DNA of 21,823 nt from an uncultured Lachnospiraceae bacterium (GTDB lineage: Bacteria > Bacillota > Clostridia > Lachnospirales > Lachnospiraceae), in NCBI GenBank assembly GCA_910586405.1, contig CAJUII010000042.1, positions 1 through 21,823 on the forward strand, given 5' to 3'. The position numbers and the translations under genes are program-made. A model generated the notes under the pieces. It was not told the origin of the DNA, ran no database searches, and saw only the letters and a program-made list of their open reading frames with translations. How positions within the stretch are numbered: position 1 is the stretch's first letter; every line of letters begins with the position of its first letter. Of the stretch, positions 1-8,496 are shown piece after piece.

Positions 1-2210
1 ATTCCATCGTGATGCCTGCGCCGTCTTTGTCCGCGGCTGTTGTCATTCTGTCCATGGCATCATAGGTATAGGTCCAGCTATTGCCATTGGCATCAATATA
101 CTTTGTCATGTTGCCCGACGCATCGTACTCGCAGGCGCTAACATGTCCCTCCTCATCTGTGATTCGGGTAATTCTGTTCAGACGGTCGTATGTATACTGT
201 TTTGTACCGCCTGCGGGGTCTGTCTCCTTCACTAAATTCCCATTGCCGTCATACTCATATACCGTTGTGCCATTATTGGCATCTGTCACAGTGGTGAGCA
301 TTCCCCTCGCGTCATAGTCGTATGTGACGCAGTTCTCTGCCGCATCGGTCACTTTTGTCAGGCGGTTATTGGCATCATATTCATAGGTAGTTTTGTGCCC
401 GAGCGCATCCTCGACTGCAAGACAGTTGCCATTTTTGTCATAGGTATATTTTGTGATGGCTCCATTGGGCGCCGTCTCCGCTGTGATGCGTCCCGCACTG
501 TCATAGGTGTAGGTGGTTCGATTGTTTTCTTTATCCTCATAGGCGGTGAGTCTGTCCTCTCCGTCATAGTCCGCGGTCTCTGTATGTCCGCAGGAATCCT
601 CGACAGAGATGAGTCTGCCCAGTTCATCATAAGCAAAGCTTATGCTTTCTTCCTCTCTTGTGATGGAGAGCAGCCTGTCACCACTATCATAGCTGTATTC
701 TGTGACAATGCCCTCCTCGTCAGTCATGCTCAGAATGTTGCCATTTCCGTCATAGGTGTAGGTCACTGTGTTGTCAAGCGCATCTGTCACTTTTGTGACA
801 TTGCCTGCATGATCATACAGATAGGACGTATTGTGTCCCCTTTCGTCGGTCACGGCTGTCACCTGTCCCATGATGTCATAGGCATAGCGAAGCTCTCCGC
901 CCGCTGCATTTCTCACCACGGTAAGCCTGTCCGCATCGTCAAAAGTATAGCTGGTTGTATTGCCGTTTTTGTCGGTGTAGGAGGTCACACTGCCCCACTG
1001 GTTCCGCTGGCAGCTTTCCTGATACGCCAGTGCATCCTTCTCGGACTTTAGATTTCCTTCATCATCATATATAAAGGTATGTACTGCGCCCATCGCGTCT
1101 GTGGCAGATATCAGCTGTCCTGCCTCATTGTAGGCAAACTGTTGTTTATGCCCCATTCTGTCCGTGATGCTGGTGCAGCTTCCGTTTGCGTCATAACTGT
1201 ACAGCACCTCCCCGTCGGCGTCCGTCATGCTCAGCAGGCTTCCATCTTTAGAATAGGTGTATGCAACCACACTGCCTGTAGGAGACGTATAGGAAACAAG
1301 CCGCCCTGCCGCATCATGCCCGTACTGATATCTGTTGCCAAGACAGTCCGACGCTTCCTGTAAATGGTTATTGCTGTCATAGGTATACTGCCACTTGGCG
1401 CCATTTTTGTCTGTAAAGGCGATGAGATTGTCCTGCTCATCATATTCATAGACACTGGTATTGCCATTTTCATCCGTTATGGCAGTTATGTTGTTCCTGT
1501 CGTCATATGTATAGCGCGTTGTGGTCTTGTCCCTGTTCTCGACGAACGTTGGCTGATTCTGCTGGTTATAGCTCACCTTTTCTGTCGTCTCATCGGGATA
1601 GGTGATGCTGTCCATGCGTCCGCAGCTGTCGTAGGTCATCCCCGTGACATTGCCAAATACATCTGTCTGTTCTGTGATTCTGCCATAGCTGTCAAATTTA
1701 TTACGGATTCCGGTCTTGTCGTTGCTGATTTCTGTGACATTGCCGTCTGCGTCGTAGGTGTATTTGGTAAAATATTTGTCTCCTGTATGGAAATAAGTCT
1801 CCCGGTTTACTTCATCATAGATCACACGGTATTCAACTCTGCCAGCCACAACCTGTTTGACGATACGCTGTTTCTGATCATATGTGTTCGTCAGATACCC
1901 TGCGCCATTGAAGTCCGTGATCGTCAGCAGATTGCCGTCTGCGTCGTAGGTGAAGCTGATGCTGTCCTCCTCCGCATTTCGAATGGCTGCAAGGCACTTG
2001 TCCTTGTACAGCAGGCTGACCTCGTTTCCTGTCTCGTCCGCCACTTTGGCGAGATATCCATTCTGATACGTAAATTTCAGTTTCTCGCCATGCCTGCCTG
2101 TGATCTCTGCCAGATCTCCATTGTCATCCGACTCGAACCGGTATTCCACCAGACCATCCTCTGTGATCGAGACAAGATGCAGATCATTGTCATAACTGTA
2201 TTTAGTGTTA
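1..2210 (-). repeat. YD-repeat (RHS core) array
   Basis: About thirty imperfect repeats of roughly 20-25 residues carry the YxYD signature, for example YTYDADGN and YEYDANNRL. At the DNA level they make a periodic pattern (cataggtat and similar words on the plus strand). They begin after the RHS entry domain and continue past the left edge. In RHS and teneurin proteins such repeats wind into the shell that encloses the C-terminal effector. Confidence 0.92.
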
Positions 2211-5200
2211 TCAGCATCTATAACATAATAATGATTGTCAGCATCCGTCTTTAAACTATAGCTGGATTCCACACCTTCTGCCAACGCATTTTTATTTGTC
2301 CCATTTCGGTAGAATGGCACAATGCTGCCGTCGGGTGTCTCAAAGTAGACGTAGGTATCATCCATATAGAGCATGTAGTTCAGGGAATGCGTCCACTTTT
2401 TCCCCATACGTCCATAGTGGCTGCCGCGCTGTGACTCATACATCGGCACAAATGCCAAATCGTCCTTTCCGTCCCTTGCCAGCCATGGATAGCTCCACAT
2501 GAATGCTCCTGTAACGGCATTTACGGGATCCAACTCTGTATAGAGCTGCTTTCCATCGGGATATCTTCTCTTTGTCCTTCTCAAAGGTGCATGCGCATCT
2601 TTCTTAATATCGGTGGTATGAACCTTCTGTTCCGGACTGTAGTCGCCCGCTCCTCCTGCATTTTTGGCACGAACCTGATACGGATAGTCCCTGCCCGGCT
2701 TCAGACCTGTAACAGTCTTGGTCGGTTCTGTCGTGGCATACGTCGTACCGTTAAACAAAAGATCGTATCCCGTTGCACCGTTCACAGGATTCCACTTGAC
2801 CGTCACTTTGTCCTTAGCGGCGTCTGCTGTGACATTTGTCGGTGCTGCGGGCGGCGCGATCAGTGTCCGCACGGTGCCGGACGGCGTATAGGCACTCGAT
2901 CCTCCTGAATTGACTGCGCATAGCTTATAACTATAAGTTGTGTTGGGATTCAGTCCCCTGACAGTATACGCAGTACTTCCTGTTGTGTAGTTGGCGCCAT
3001 TAAATACCATTTTATAACTTGTCGCCCTGGCTGCTGGAGACCAGCTCACAGTCGCCGTATTATGTGTGGCGCTGGCGCGCACGTTGGTCGGCACCGCTGG
3101 AGGGGTCATCAGCGTCGTAATATAATTGTCCCATGTATATGCACTGGATCCCCCGGCGTTGTTCGCCCTCACTTTATAGGAATATCTTGTATTTTCAGAC
3201 AGTCCTGTGATCGTCTTGGACGTCCCTGTCACATGGTAGGTAGTTCCGTTAAATATCAGGTCATAATCCGTCGCGCCACTCACTGCCTTCCAGCTCACTG
3301 TCGCTGAGTTTTTGGTTGCGGTCGCGCTGACATCGGATGGTCTCTCAGGGGCATTGGGCAGGGTTGATATGTTCTTTGCAGGACTGTAGCGGCTCGCACC
3401 GTCCGCATTTTTGCTGCTTACTGCATAGGTGTGGTTCGTGCCAGGCGTCAGCCTGTTTACGCTATGTGAGGTATTGTACGTACTGTACTTCTTTCCGTCA
3501 AACAGCAGATCATACCCCGTTGCACCGGACACGGACGGCCAGCTGACAGTCACATTGTTCTTTGTGGCGGTCGCGCTCGGTGACGCCGGCGCTTTAGGGG
3601 TGGTTTTCGCTTTCTTGACAGCGCTTGGCGTGCTGGTGCCCCCGCTATTCTTCGCCCGCACACTACAGTTATGATCTGTATTGGGTGTCAGCCCAGTTGC
3701 TTTATATGAATTGGCAGTTGTGTTGTATTTCCTGCCGTCAACCTCCACTTCATAGCCTGTCGCACCTCTTGAAGCGTCCCAGCTAAGGCTTACCGAATCC
3801 TCGTCTGTGACTGCACTGATACTTGACGGAGCACTTGGCGCTGTCAATATTCCCTTATTGGGTGTATACGCACTGTATCCATCAACATTTTTGGACCGCA
3901 CGCTGTAAGCATAATTGGTGTTTGATCTTAACAATACATACTTCTTGCTGTTTTCCGTCACACTGCTGACAGAGCCATCGAACTGGACATCATACCCTGT
4001 GGCGTAAGCCGCCTTGTCCCACTTTATTTCCACTGATTTGTCTGTGCTTGTGGCAGTGATATTTGTGGGCATGTCCGGCAGCTTTTTCTGCGTCGTGATA
4101 GATTTTTCAGCGCTGTATGCACTTGCCCCATCTTCATTCTTAGCACGCACTTGGTATTTATAAGTCGTCTTTGGCTTGAGTCCTGTTATTTTCTTGGAAG
4201 TTTGGCTGGACGGCACTGAATACACTGTCCCATCGAATTTGATGTCATATCCTGTCGCTCCCGGTACACTACGCCAGTTTAGTGTCGCTGTATCATGCGT
4301 TGTTGACGAAACCACATCCACATTCGGAACATATGGCGCTGTTGTCACAGTTTGCTCGGGGCTGTATGGACTGACGCCGTTTGCATTTTGGGAGCGCACC
4401 TGGAATTTGTGCGCTGTATTTGCCCTCAGTCCAGTCAGCGTCCTACTTGTGTCTTTCTGGCTGTAGGTCTTGTCGTCGAACAGCAGATCATAACTAGTCG
4501 CGTTGGCCACCGGACTCCAACTGATCGTCACAGATCCCTCTGAGGACCTTTTCGTAATATTGGATGGCGTTGCGACTGTCGTCCTCACCGTCTGCTCTGT
4601 GCTGTATGCACTGGCGCCGACTGTACTCTTGGCACGCACCTGGAATCTATAGCTAGTGTCCGCCTGTAGCCCGCTGATGGTCTTGCTGTTTTCTGTCAGG
4701 CTGTACACACTCCCATTAAATTTTAGATCATAGCCTGTGGCACCGGACACCACTCCCCAGCTGATTGTCGCACTGGACGATGTTGCACTTTTATTGATAT
4801 TTGTCGGCACTTTGGGCACCTGCGGCTTCAGCTGTGTCATGATACTCTTTACCGGACTGTAGTTTCCAGCGCCGTCCGCACTGTGGCAGCAGATTTTATA
4901 ATCATAGGAAGTCCCAGGCTGCAAACCGCTGATTTTTAGCGAGGTACTGCTGCCGGATGCTGTATAAATCCTGTTGTTGAAGCTGATGGTATATTTGGTT
5001 GCTCCTGTCACTTTATTCCAACTGACGGTCGCTGTATCTGTCGTGCTGACTGCACTGATATTGGAGGGTGCGATCGGTGGTGTTGTCACTTTCTGCGCCG
5101 CTCCATAAGAACCATCCCCGTCAAGTGTCCTAGTGAGAATCATAAATGTATAGCTTTTGTTCGGAGTTAGCCCGGTGAACGTTTTACTTGTGCCAGTGAG

Positions 5201-5638
5201 TTCATAGACTCTGTTATCAAAATTAATACGATATCCTATCGCATTCGACCGAGCATACCATGTGATTGTCGCACTTGTCTGTGTCGCGCTCTTAGACTGT
5301 ATGGAAGGCGCCTCCAGTCCCTGTAGCTCCGGCACGTTATTGGGCACCTTATTGGGATCATAGGTATAGGATGTGATTTTCATGTAGCTGTTTCCGGCTG
5401 CAATCTTTGTGCCGGCACTGTTGTAGGCATCGACATACATCCTAAAGTCCTTATTTATTGGCAATCTGCTTGGACTCACGAAGCAGTTGACGGTGAGGTT
5501 CTGATTGTTGTATAGATATCCTGACTGCCCGCTCTGGGTCATGTATGCATGGTATCTAACTGCGCCGGGTACTTTGTACCAGCTTGTCTTGATCGAGCCA
5601 TTCCCATATAATCTTAGTTCTATTCTTACTGTATCCAT
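1..5638 (-). CDS. Giant RHS/YD-repeat protein with tandem fibronectin type III domains (5' part; runs off the left edge)
   Basis: The reading frame is open from ATG 5638 to the window edge: 1879 complete codons with no stop seen in my translation, and the frame at both ends agrees. The start is set by AAGGAGA about 8 bases upstream. Residues 1-100 are a beta-rich region that itself resembles a divergent Fn3 module. Residues about 103-1012 hold eleven Fn3 domains of 80-88 residues (core words GATGYDL, TGL, VRAKN). A basic linker RRTKRR follows at 1020-1025. The RHS entry domain (DPVNAVTGAF, then GKKWTHSLNY) begins near 1040, and about thirty YD repeats (YTYDxxG type) fill the rest. Proteins of this family form a hollow beta-cocoon around a variable C-terminal effector, often a toxin used against competing cells. 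That tip, and the conserved motif that precedes it, lie outside the window. I see no signal peptide or membrane segment at the N-terminus. The family is certain; the toxin role is inference. Confidence 0.93.
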   Translation of the reverse strand, partial: MDTVRIELRLYGNGSIKTSWYKVPGAVRYHAYMTQSGQSGYLYNNQNLTVNCFVSPSRLPINKDFRMYVDAYNSAGTKIAAGNSYMKITSYTYDPNKVPNNVPELQGLEAPSIQSKSATQTSATITWYARSNAIGYRINFDNRVYELTGTSKTFTGLTPNKSYTFMILTRTLDGDGSYGAAQKVTTPPIAPSNISAVSTTDTATVSWNKVTGATKYTISFNNRIYTASGSSTSLKISGLQPGTSYDYKICCHSADGAGNYSPVKSIMTQLKPQVPKVPTNINKSATSSSATISWGVVSGATGYDLKFNGSVYSLTENSKTISGLQADTSYRFQVRAKSTVGASAYSTEQTVRTTVATPSNITKRSSEGSVTISWSPVANATSYDLLFDDKTYSQKDTSRTLTGLRANTAHKFQVRSQNANGVSPYSPEQTVTTAPYVPNVDVVSSTTHDTATLNWRSVPGATGYDIKFDGTVYSVPSSQTSKKITGLKPKTTYKYQVRAKNEDGASAYSAEKSITTQKKLPDMPTNITATSTDKSVEIKWDKAAYATGYDVQFDGSVSSVTENSKKYVLLRSNTNYAYSVRSKNVDGYSAYTPNKGILTAPSAPSSISAVTDEDSVSLSWDASRGATGYEVEVDGRKYNTTANSYKATGLTPNTDHNCSVRAKNSGGTSTPSAVKKAKTTPKAPASPSATATKNNVTVSWPSVSGATGYDLLFDGKKYSTYNTSHSVNRLTPGTNHTYAVSSKNADGASRYSPAKNISTLPNAPERPSDVSATATKNSATVSWKAVSGATDYDLIFNGTTYHVTGTSKTITGLSENTRYSYKVRANNAGGSSAYTWDNYITTLMTPPAVPTNVRASATHNTATVSWSPAARATSYKMVFNGANYTTGSTAYTVRGLNPNTTYSYKLCAVNSGGSSAYTPSGTVRTLIAPPAAPTNVTADAAKDKVTVKWNPVNGATGYDLLFNGTTYATTEPTKTVTGLKPGRDYPYQVRAKNAGGAGDYSPEQKVHTTDIKKDAHAPLRRTKRRYPDGKQLYTELDPVNAVTGAFMWSYPWLARDGKDDLAFVPMYESQRGSHYGRMGKKWTHSLNYMLYMDDTYVYFETPDGSIVPFYRNGTNKNALAEGVESSYSLKTDADNHYYVIDADNTKYSYDNDLHLVSITEDGLVEYRFESDDNGDLAEITGRHGEKLKFTYQNGYLAKVADETGNEVSLLYKDKCLAAIRNAEEDSISFTYDADGNLLTITDFNGAGYLTNTYDQKQRIVKQVVAGRVEYRVIYDEVNRETYFHTGDKYFTKYTYDADGNVTEISNDKTGIRNKFDSYGRITEQTDVFGNVTGMTYDSCGRMDSITYPDETTEKVSYNQQNQPTFVENRDKTTTRYTYDDRNNITAITDENGNTSVYEYDEQDNLIAFTDKNGAKWQYTYDSNNHLQEASDCLGNRYQYGHDAAGRLVSYTSPTGSVVAYTYSKDGSLLSMTDADGEVLYSYDANGSCTSITDRMGHKQQFAYNEAGQLISATDAMGAVHTFIYDDEGNLKSEKDALAYQESCQRNQWGSVTSYTDKNGNTTSYTFDDADRLTVVRNAAGGELRYAYDIMGQVTAVTDERGHNTSYLYDHAGNVTKVTDALDNTVTYTYDGNGNILSMTDEEGIVTEYSYDSGDRLLSITREEESISFAYDELGRLISVEDSCGHTETADYDGEDRLTAYEDKENNRTTYTYDSAGRITAETAPNGAITKYTYDKNGNCLAVEDALGHKTTYEYDANNRLTKVTDAAENCVTYDYDARGMLTTVTDANNGTTVYEYDGNGNLVKETDPAGGTKQYTYDRLNRITRITDEEGHVSACEYDASGNMTKYIDANGNSWTYTYDAMDRMTTAADKDGAGITME
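2605..5330 (-). repeat. Eleven tandem fibronectin type III domain repeats, about 250 bp each
   Basis: Within the RHS gene the translation shows a recurring unit: a proline-rich opening (PxxPTNI), TVSW, GATGYDLLF, a TSKTVTGL segment, then YxVRAKNxxGxSAYS and a TT linker. Boundaries fall near 5080, 4835, 4572, 4343, 4085, 3840, 3598, 3357, 3108 and 2862. The copies differ at many positions, so this is a protein domain array and not a recent DNA duplication. Fn3 arrays commonly act as spacers or adhesion modules on bacterial surface proteins. Confidence 0.88.
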
Positions 5639-5786
5639 CTCATAATCTCCTTTTTGTCATTATTTAGACCGGTCATCTATTAAAAAGGAGATTTTGATGA
5701 AATTGTAAACATCCTTATTTATGAAATTATTTCTTCTCGTTACACTCACTTAACAGAACGTATGATATAGAATCATGAAACATCCA
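5639..5786. other. Intergenic region upstream of the RHS gene
   Basis: This is 148 bp of AT-rich sequence between the stop of the upstream DHHW gene and the RHS start. Apart from the inverted repeat at 5644-5693 it holds a 5-bp stem at 5762-5776 (atgat/atcat) without a T-tract. A possible minus-strand -35-like TTTACA lies near 5710, but no well-spaced -10 goes with it. I see no convincing promoter or terminator. Confidence 0.5.
5644..5693 (-). promoter_or_regulatory. Perfect 12-bp inverted repeat covering the RHS ribosome binding site
   Basis: Left arm 5644-5655 and right arm 5682-5693 are exact reverse complements, separated by 26 bases. In the minus-strand transcript the arm next to the gene is AAAAAGGAGAUU, which is the Shine-Dalgarno sequence of the RHS gene; the upstream arm AAUCUCCUUUUU pairs with all of it. 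The loop contains the 8-bp palindrome GACCGGTC at 5667-5674. A hairpin here would hide the ribosome binding site. There is no U-tract, so it is not a typical terminator. Whether the transcript includes the upstream arm depends on the unmapped promoter. Confidence 0.6.
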
Positions 5787-6989
5787 TCACTTCAGCATTT
5801 CCGAGTGATTGACAATCGACGTATTATACAAAAACAAAATATCCGCCCCCGCAAAATCCACATACGCCCCAATCCGCGCAGAGTCAATATAGCGCAGATC
5901 AATCAGCACAATCTCACTATATGCCTCCAACAAGAGCGGTGCCAGACTGCTGGTATACGAATCGCGAAACAGAATGATTCGTTTCTCTGTAGCAGCCTTC
6001 GGACTCCGAATAATCTGCAAGGACGATGCACCGCCCACAAACATATCATACTTGTCAAGACTTTTTCCATCCTCAAGTTTTTCTGTCTGATAGACCGCCT
6101 TCCAGACTGCTCCTTCCTCATCCGGCAGCACCACCTTGCCAGCATTTTTGCCACTCTGTGTATTCTCTTCTAAGCTCCACACCCGCGCCTCATCCGTCAC
6201 TGCACTTGTGAGATATACAATGTTGTCTGGTTCCATAGGCAGTGCCGCCTGACCATAATAGACACCATAGAAATCCTTGATTATATTCTCCGAAAGCGCT
6301 CCCTGGCTGTCCGCTGCAAAAGACAGAGAACCGCCCATGCCAAGTGTATCTGCAACACGGCGCGCCACAGCAAGAATCCGCTCCTGACGCCAGTGCGTGT
6401 CTGTGTGGTAATAGTCATCAATCGTCAGATCTGACGTGATGTCCATGTATCGAAATGCGGTGTCTGACGCACTGTCTGCACCAAGTTCCTGCGACAGCAG
6501 ACTGCTCATGTGCTCATAATCCAACGACGGAAAACCGTTTTGTTCCGCTAAAAAATAATTCTTGTCCGGCACAATGGCATACCACACAGTCTGATCTGGA
6601 AAATACTGCTGCCGAAGCCCCTTCATCTTCGCGGCAAGCCGCTTTATAGACGCCTCGTTCAGCGGATATTCCAGCTTCGCCGCGTGTCCGTCTGCGACAT
6701 AGATGTCATTATTTTCCTTCTGCTGCAATACATCATAGGCAAAATACGCCTTGATGCGCCGAAGCCCATCCCGAAACGGAAAATGGTCCAGCAGATAGTT
6801 TTCTGTATCATCCATAAAGGATTTATCCATTAAGCTCTTTATTGTCAGCTTAGGCTTTTCCGCCAGACGGCGGCGCTCCGCACGAGAGACAGTCTCCTTC
6901 GGCGAAATCACCATCAACACCGTCATACTCACCAGACAGAGAACAAATCCATAGATCGTGATACGCCGCTTCCATTTACATTCCTTCAT
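5787..6989 (-). CDS. DHHW/AlgX-like SGNH-fold protein, partner of the adjacent MBOAT O-acyltransferase
   Basis: This 400-residue protein has an N-terminal membrane anchor (about residues 11-29) after a basic stretch, followed by an extracytoplasmic domain. The family's signature appears as HTDTHW (Asp197, His199, Trp200), and FRDSY at 341-345 supplies the probable nucleophile Ser344. Together these match the Asp-His and Ser catalytic elements of AlgX/AlgJ and DHHW proteins, which take an acyl group delivered by an MBOAT membrane protein and place it on an extracellular polysaccharide. It starts 29 bp after the MBOAT gene, so the two are surely coexpressed. I chose ATG 6989, preceded by GAGAGGTGG, over an in-frame TTG five codons upstream. 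The acceptor glycan is unknown. Confidence 0.87.
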   Translation of the reverse strand: MKECKWKRRITIYGFVLCLVSMTVLMVISPKETVSRAERRRLAEKPKLTIKSLMDKSFMDDTENYLLDHFPFRDGLRRIKAYFAYDVLQQKENNDIYVADGHAAKLEYPLNEASIKRLAAKMKGLRQQYFPDQTVWYAIVPDKNYFLAEQNGFPSLDYEHMSSLLSQELGADSASDTAFRYMDITSDLTIDDYYHTDTHWRQERILAVARRVADTLGMGGSLSFAADSQGALSENIIKDFYGVYYGQAALPMEPDNIVYLTSAVTDEARVWSLEENTQSGKNAGKVVLPDEEGAVWKAVYQTEKLEDGKSLDKYDMFVGGASSLQIIRSPKAATEKRIILFRDSYTSSLAPLLLEAYSEIVLIDLRYIDSARIGAYVDFAGADILFLYNTSIVNHSEMLK

Positions 6990-7018
6990 GAAACCACCTC
7001 TCAAACCAATATACTCTA

Positions 7019-8482
7019 CTAGAATCGGAAATACAAAAACGGATTAAACGATCCGTCAATCAAATAAGCAGTACACAGCACCATCAATCCCAGCACCATT
7101 AATCCCATTAGCACATGCACTGCCCTGTCTCCAAGTCTGCTTGTCTGAAGCCTTTCCTGTAGCTTCGTCCAAATCCACAGCGGCAGCGGTGTTGCACCAA
7201 TCAATCCAACGCACAGTATCACCATCCGGTTACGCAGCACATACGCGTACACCGCGCGCTCCACACCCTCGGTCCCCTGTCCAATATAACGCCCCTGCGC
7301 AAACAGTGATTGAATGTCTGCCAAGGCATCGGACAGGCTGTCATTGTGAAATATCAAAAAACTCACCAGAATCACAAAGACCACATATCCATGTTTCAAA
7401 ATCCCTGCCGTCACTCCTGCAAAGTCTTTCGTATCCGCCAATCGCTCCCTGCTGCCAAGCAATTTGGTCACACCTTTTTCCATGACAAGAAGCACAGCAA
7501 ACAAAAGCCCCCATGTGATAAAATTCCATCCCGCTCCATGCCATAGTCCCGTAAACAGCCAGACTACAAGGATATTCAGTATCCACCGCGGCATAGAAAC
7601 TCTGTTTCCTCCCATCGGAATATATACATAGTCTCGAAACCATGCACCGAGCGTAATGTGCCACCGCCGCCAAAACTCAGTCACACTTCTGGAAATAAAC
7701 GGATATCTGAAATTCTCCGGGAATTGAAAGCCAAGTATACCGCCCAATCCAATCGCCATATCCGAATACCCGGAAAAATCAAAATAAATCTGTAGCGACA
7801 CCGCGATTGCATATGCCCATGACAGCGCCAGACTGCGCGTTCCAAGTGCTGCGACCTCCGCCACAAACTCGCCGATGACGTTGGCGATCAGTACTTTCTT
7901 CCCCAACCCGACGGCAAAGCGAACAACACCCCGCTCAAAATTGATATGAAAATTCGAGAAATCAATGCCCTGCGTGAGTGTCCGCTCAATCTCACTGTAA
8001 CGAACAATCGGCCCTGCCACCAACTGTGGAAACAGCGTCACATACGCCGCATAGGTGACAAGATTTTTCTGTCGCTCCACCCTGCCGCGGTACACATCAA
8101 CACAGTAACTTGCGATCTGAAAGGTATAGAATGAAATACCGATCGGAAGTGCAATTGTCTTTGTCTGGATGCCAAACAGTGTCTCCATAAAAAACTTAAA
8201 ATATTTAAAGTAAAACAATGCCGCAAACGGCAAAAGAACAGACAGAATATAAAATATTCCGGCTGCTCTTCTGCCCCTGAATCTGTCCACAAACCACAAA
8301 AGTACATAGGAAATCACAATCTGCGCGAGCATGAGGAGAACATACACTGGTTCTCCCCACGCATAAAACAGAATTGACATCACAAACAGTACAAAATTCC
8401 GCCCCTTCTGCGGCACAAAGAAATAGAGCAGTATGGTAAATGGTAGAAATAAATATAAAAATGTAATACTGGAAAAAAGCAT
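7019..8482 (-). CDS. MBOAT-family membrane O-acyltransferase (AlgI/DltB type), copy 1
   Basis: This is a 487-residue polytopic membrane protein. Family hallmarks are visible in order: FYAWGEPVY (39-47), LPIGISFYTFQ, FPQLVAGPIVRY (151-162), FDFSGYSDMAIG, EFWRRWHITL (269-278) and LWHGAGWNF with the conserved His315. MBOAT proteins of this branch carry an acyl group from a cytoplasmic donor across the membrane to an extracytoplasmic partner. That partner is almost certainly the DHHW protein encoded 29 bp downstream. The start ATG has AGGAGAGG just upstream, and the gene follows the DUF4358 lipoprotein gene by 14 bp. The substrate is not deducible; O-acetylation of a cell-wall or capsular glycan is the usual role. 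Confidence 0.93.
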   Translation of the reverse strand: MLFSSITFLYLFLPFTILLYFFVPQKGRNFVLFVMSILFYAWGEPVYVLLMLAQIVISYVLLWFVDRFRGRRAAGIFYILSVLLPFAALFYFKYFKFFMETLFGIQTKTIALPIGISFYTFQIASYCVDVYRGRVERQKNLVTYAAYVTLFPQLVAGPIVRYSEIERTLTQGIDFSNFHINFERGVVRFAVGLGKKVLIANVIGEFVAEVAALGTRSLALSWAYAIAVSLQIYFDFSGYSDMAIGLGGILGFQFPENFRYPFISRSVTEFWRRWHITLGAWFRDYVYIPMGGNRVSMPRWILNILVVWLFTGLWHGAGWNFITWGLLFAVLLVMEKGVTKLLGSRERLADTKDFAGVTAGILKHGYVVFVILVSFLIFHNDSLSDALADIQSLFAQGRYIGQGTEGVERAVYAYVLRNRMVILCVGLIGATPLPLWIWTKLQERLQTSRLGDRAVHVLMGLMVLGLMVLCTAYLIDGSFNPFLYFRF

Positions 8483-8496
8483 AGCAGCCTCTCCTA

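Noticed and set aside
395..1051. A 218-codon open frame on the plus strand
   Set aside because: Also antisense to YD repeats, with a repetitive translation (GVGG, VIGVG) that simply mirrors them.
1..2210. Regularly recurring short words such as cataggtat that might suggest a CRISPR-like or tandem DNA repeat
   Set aside because: Spacing and sequence vary and the words are simply the codons for the TYD part of YD repeats.
1364..2254. A 296-codon open frame on the plus strand
   Set aside because: It lies wholly antisense to the YD-repeat coding region. The repeated, low-variety sequence of the true gene keeps this frame free of stops, and its translation resembles no protein family.
5644..5693. 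Inverted repeat as an invertible (phase-variable) promoter or recombinase site
   Set aside because: The enclosed segment is only 26 bp, too short for known invertible promoters, and no recombinase gene is in the window. An RNA hairpin is the simpler reading.
5682..5708. Plus-strand AAAAAGGAGAT followed by ATG and a three-codon frame ending in TAA
   Set aside because: The Shine-Dalgarno-like sequence is a by-product of the inverted repeat, and no plus-strand promoter or continuing gene supports a real leader peptide.
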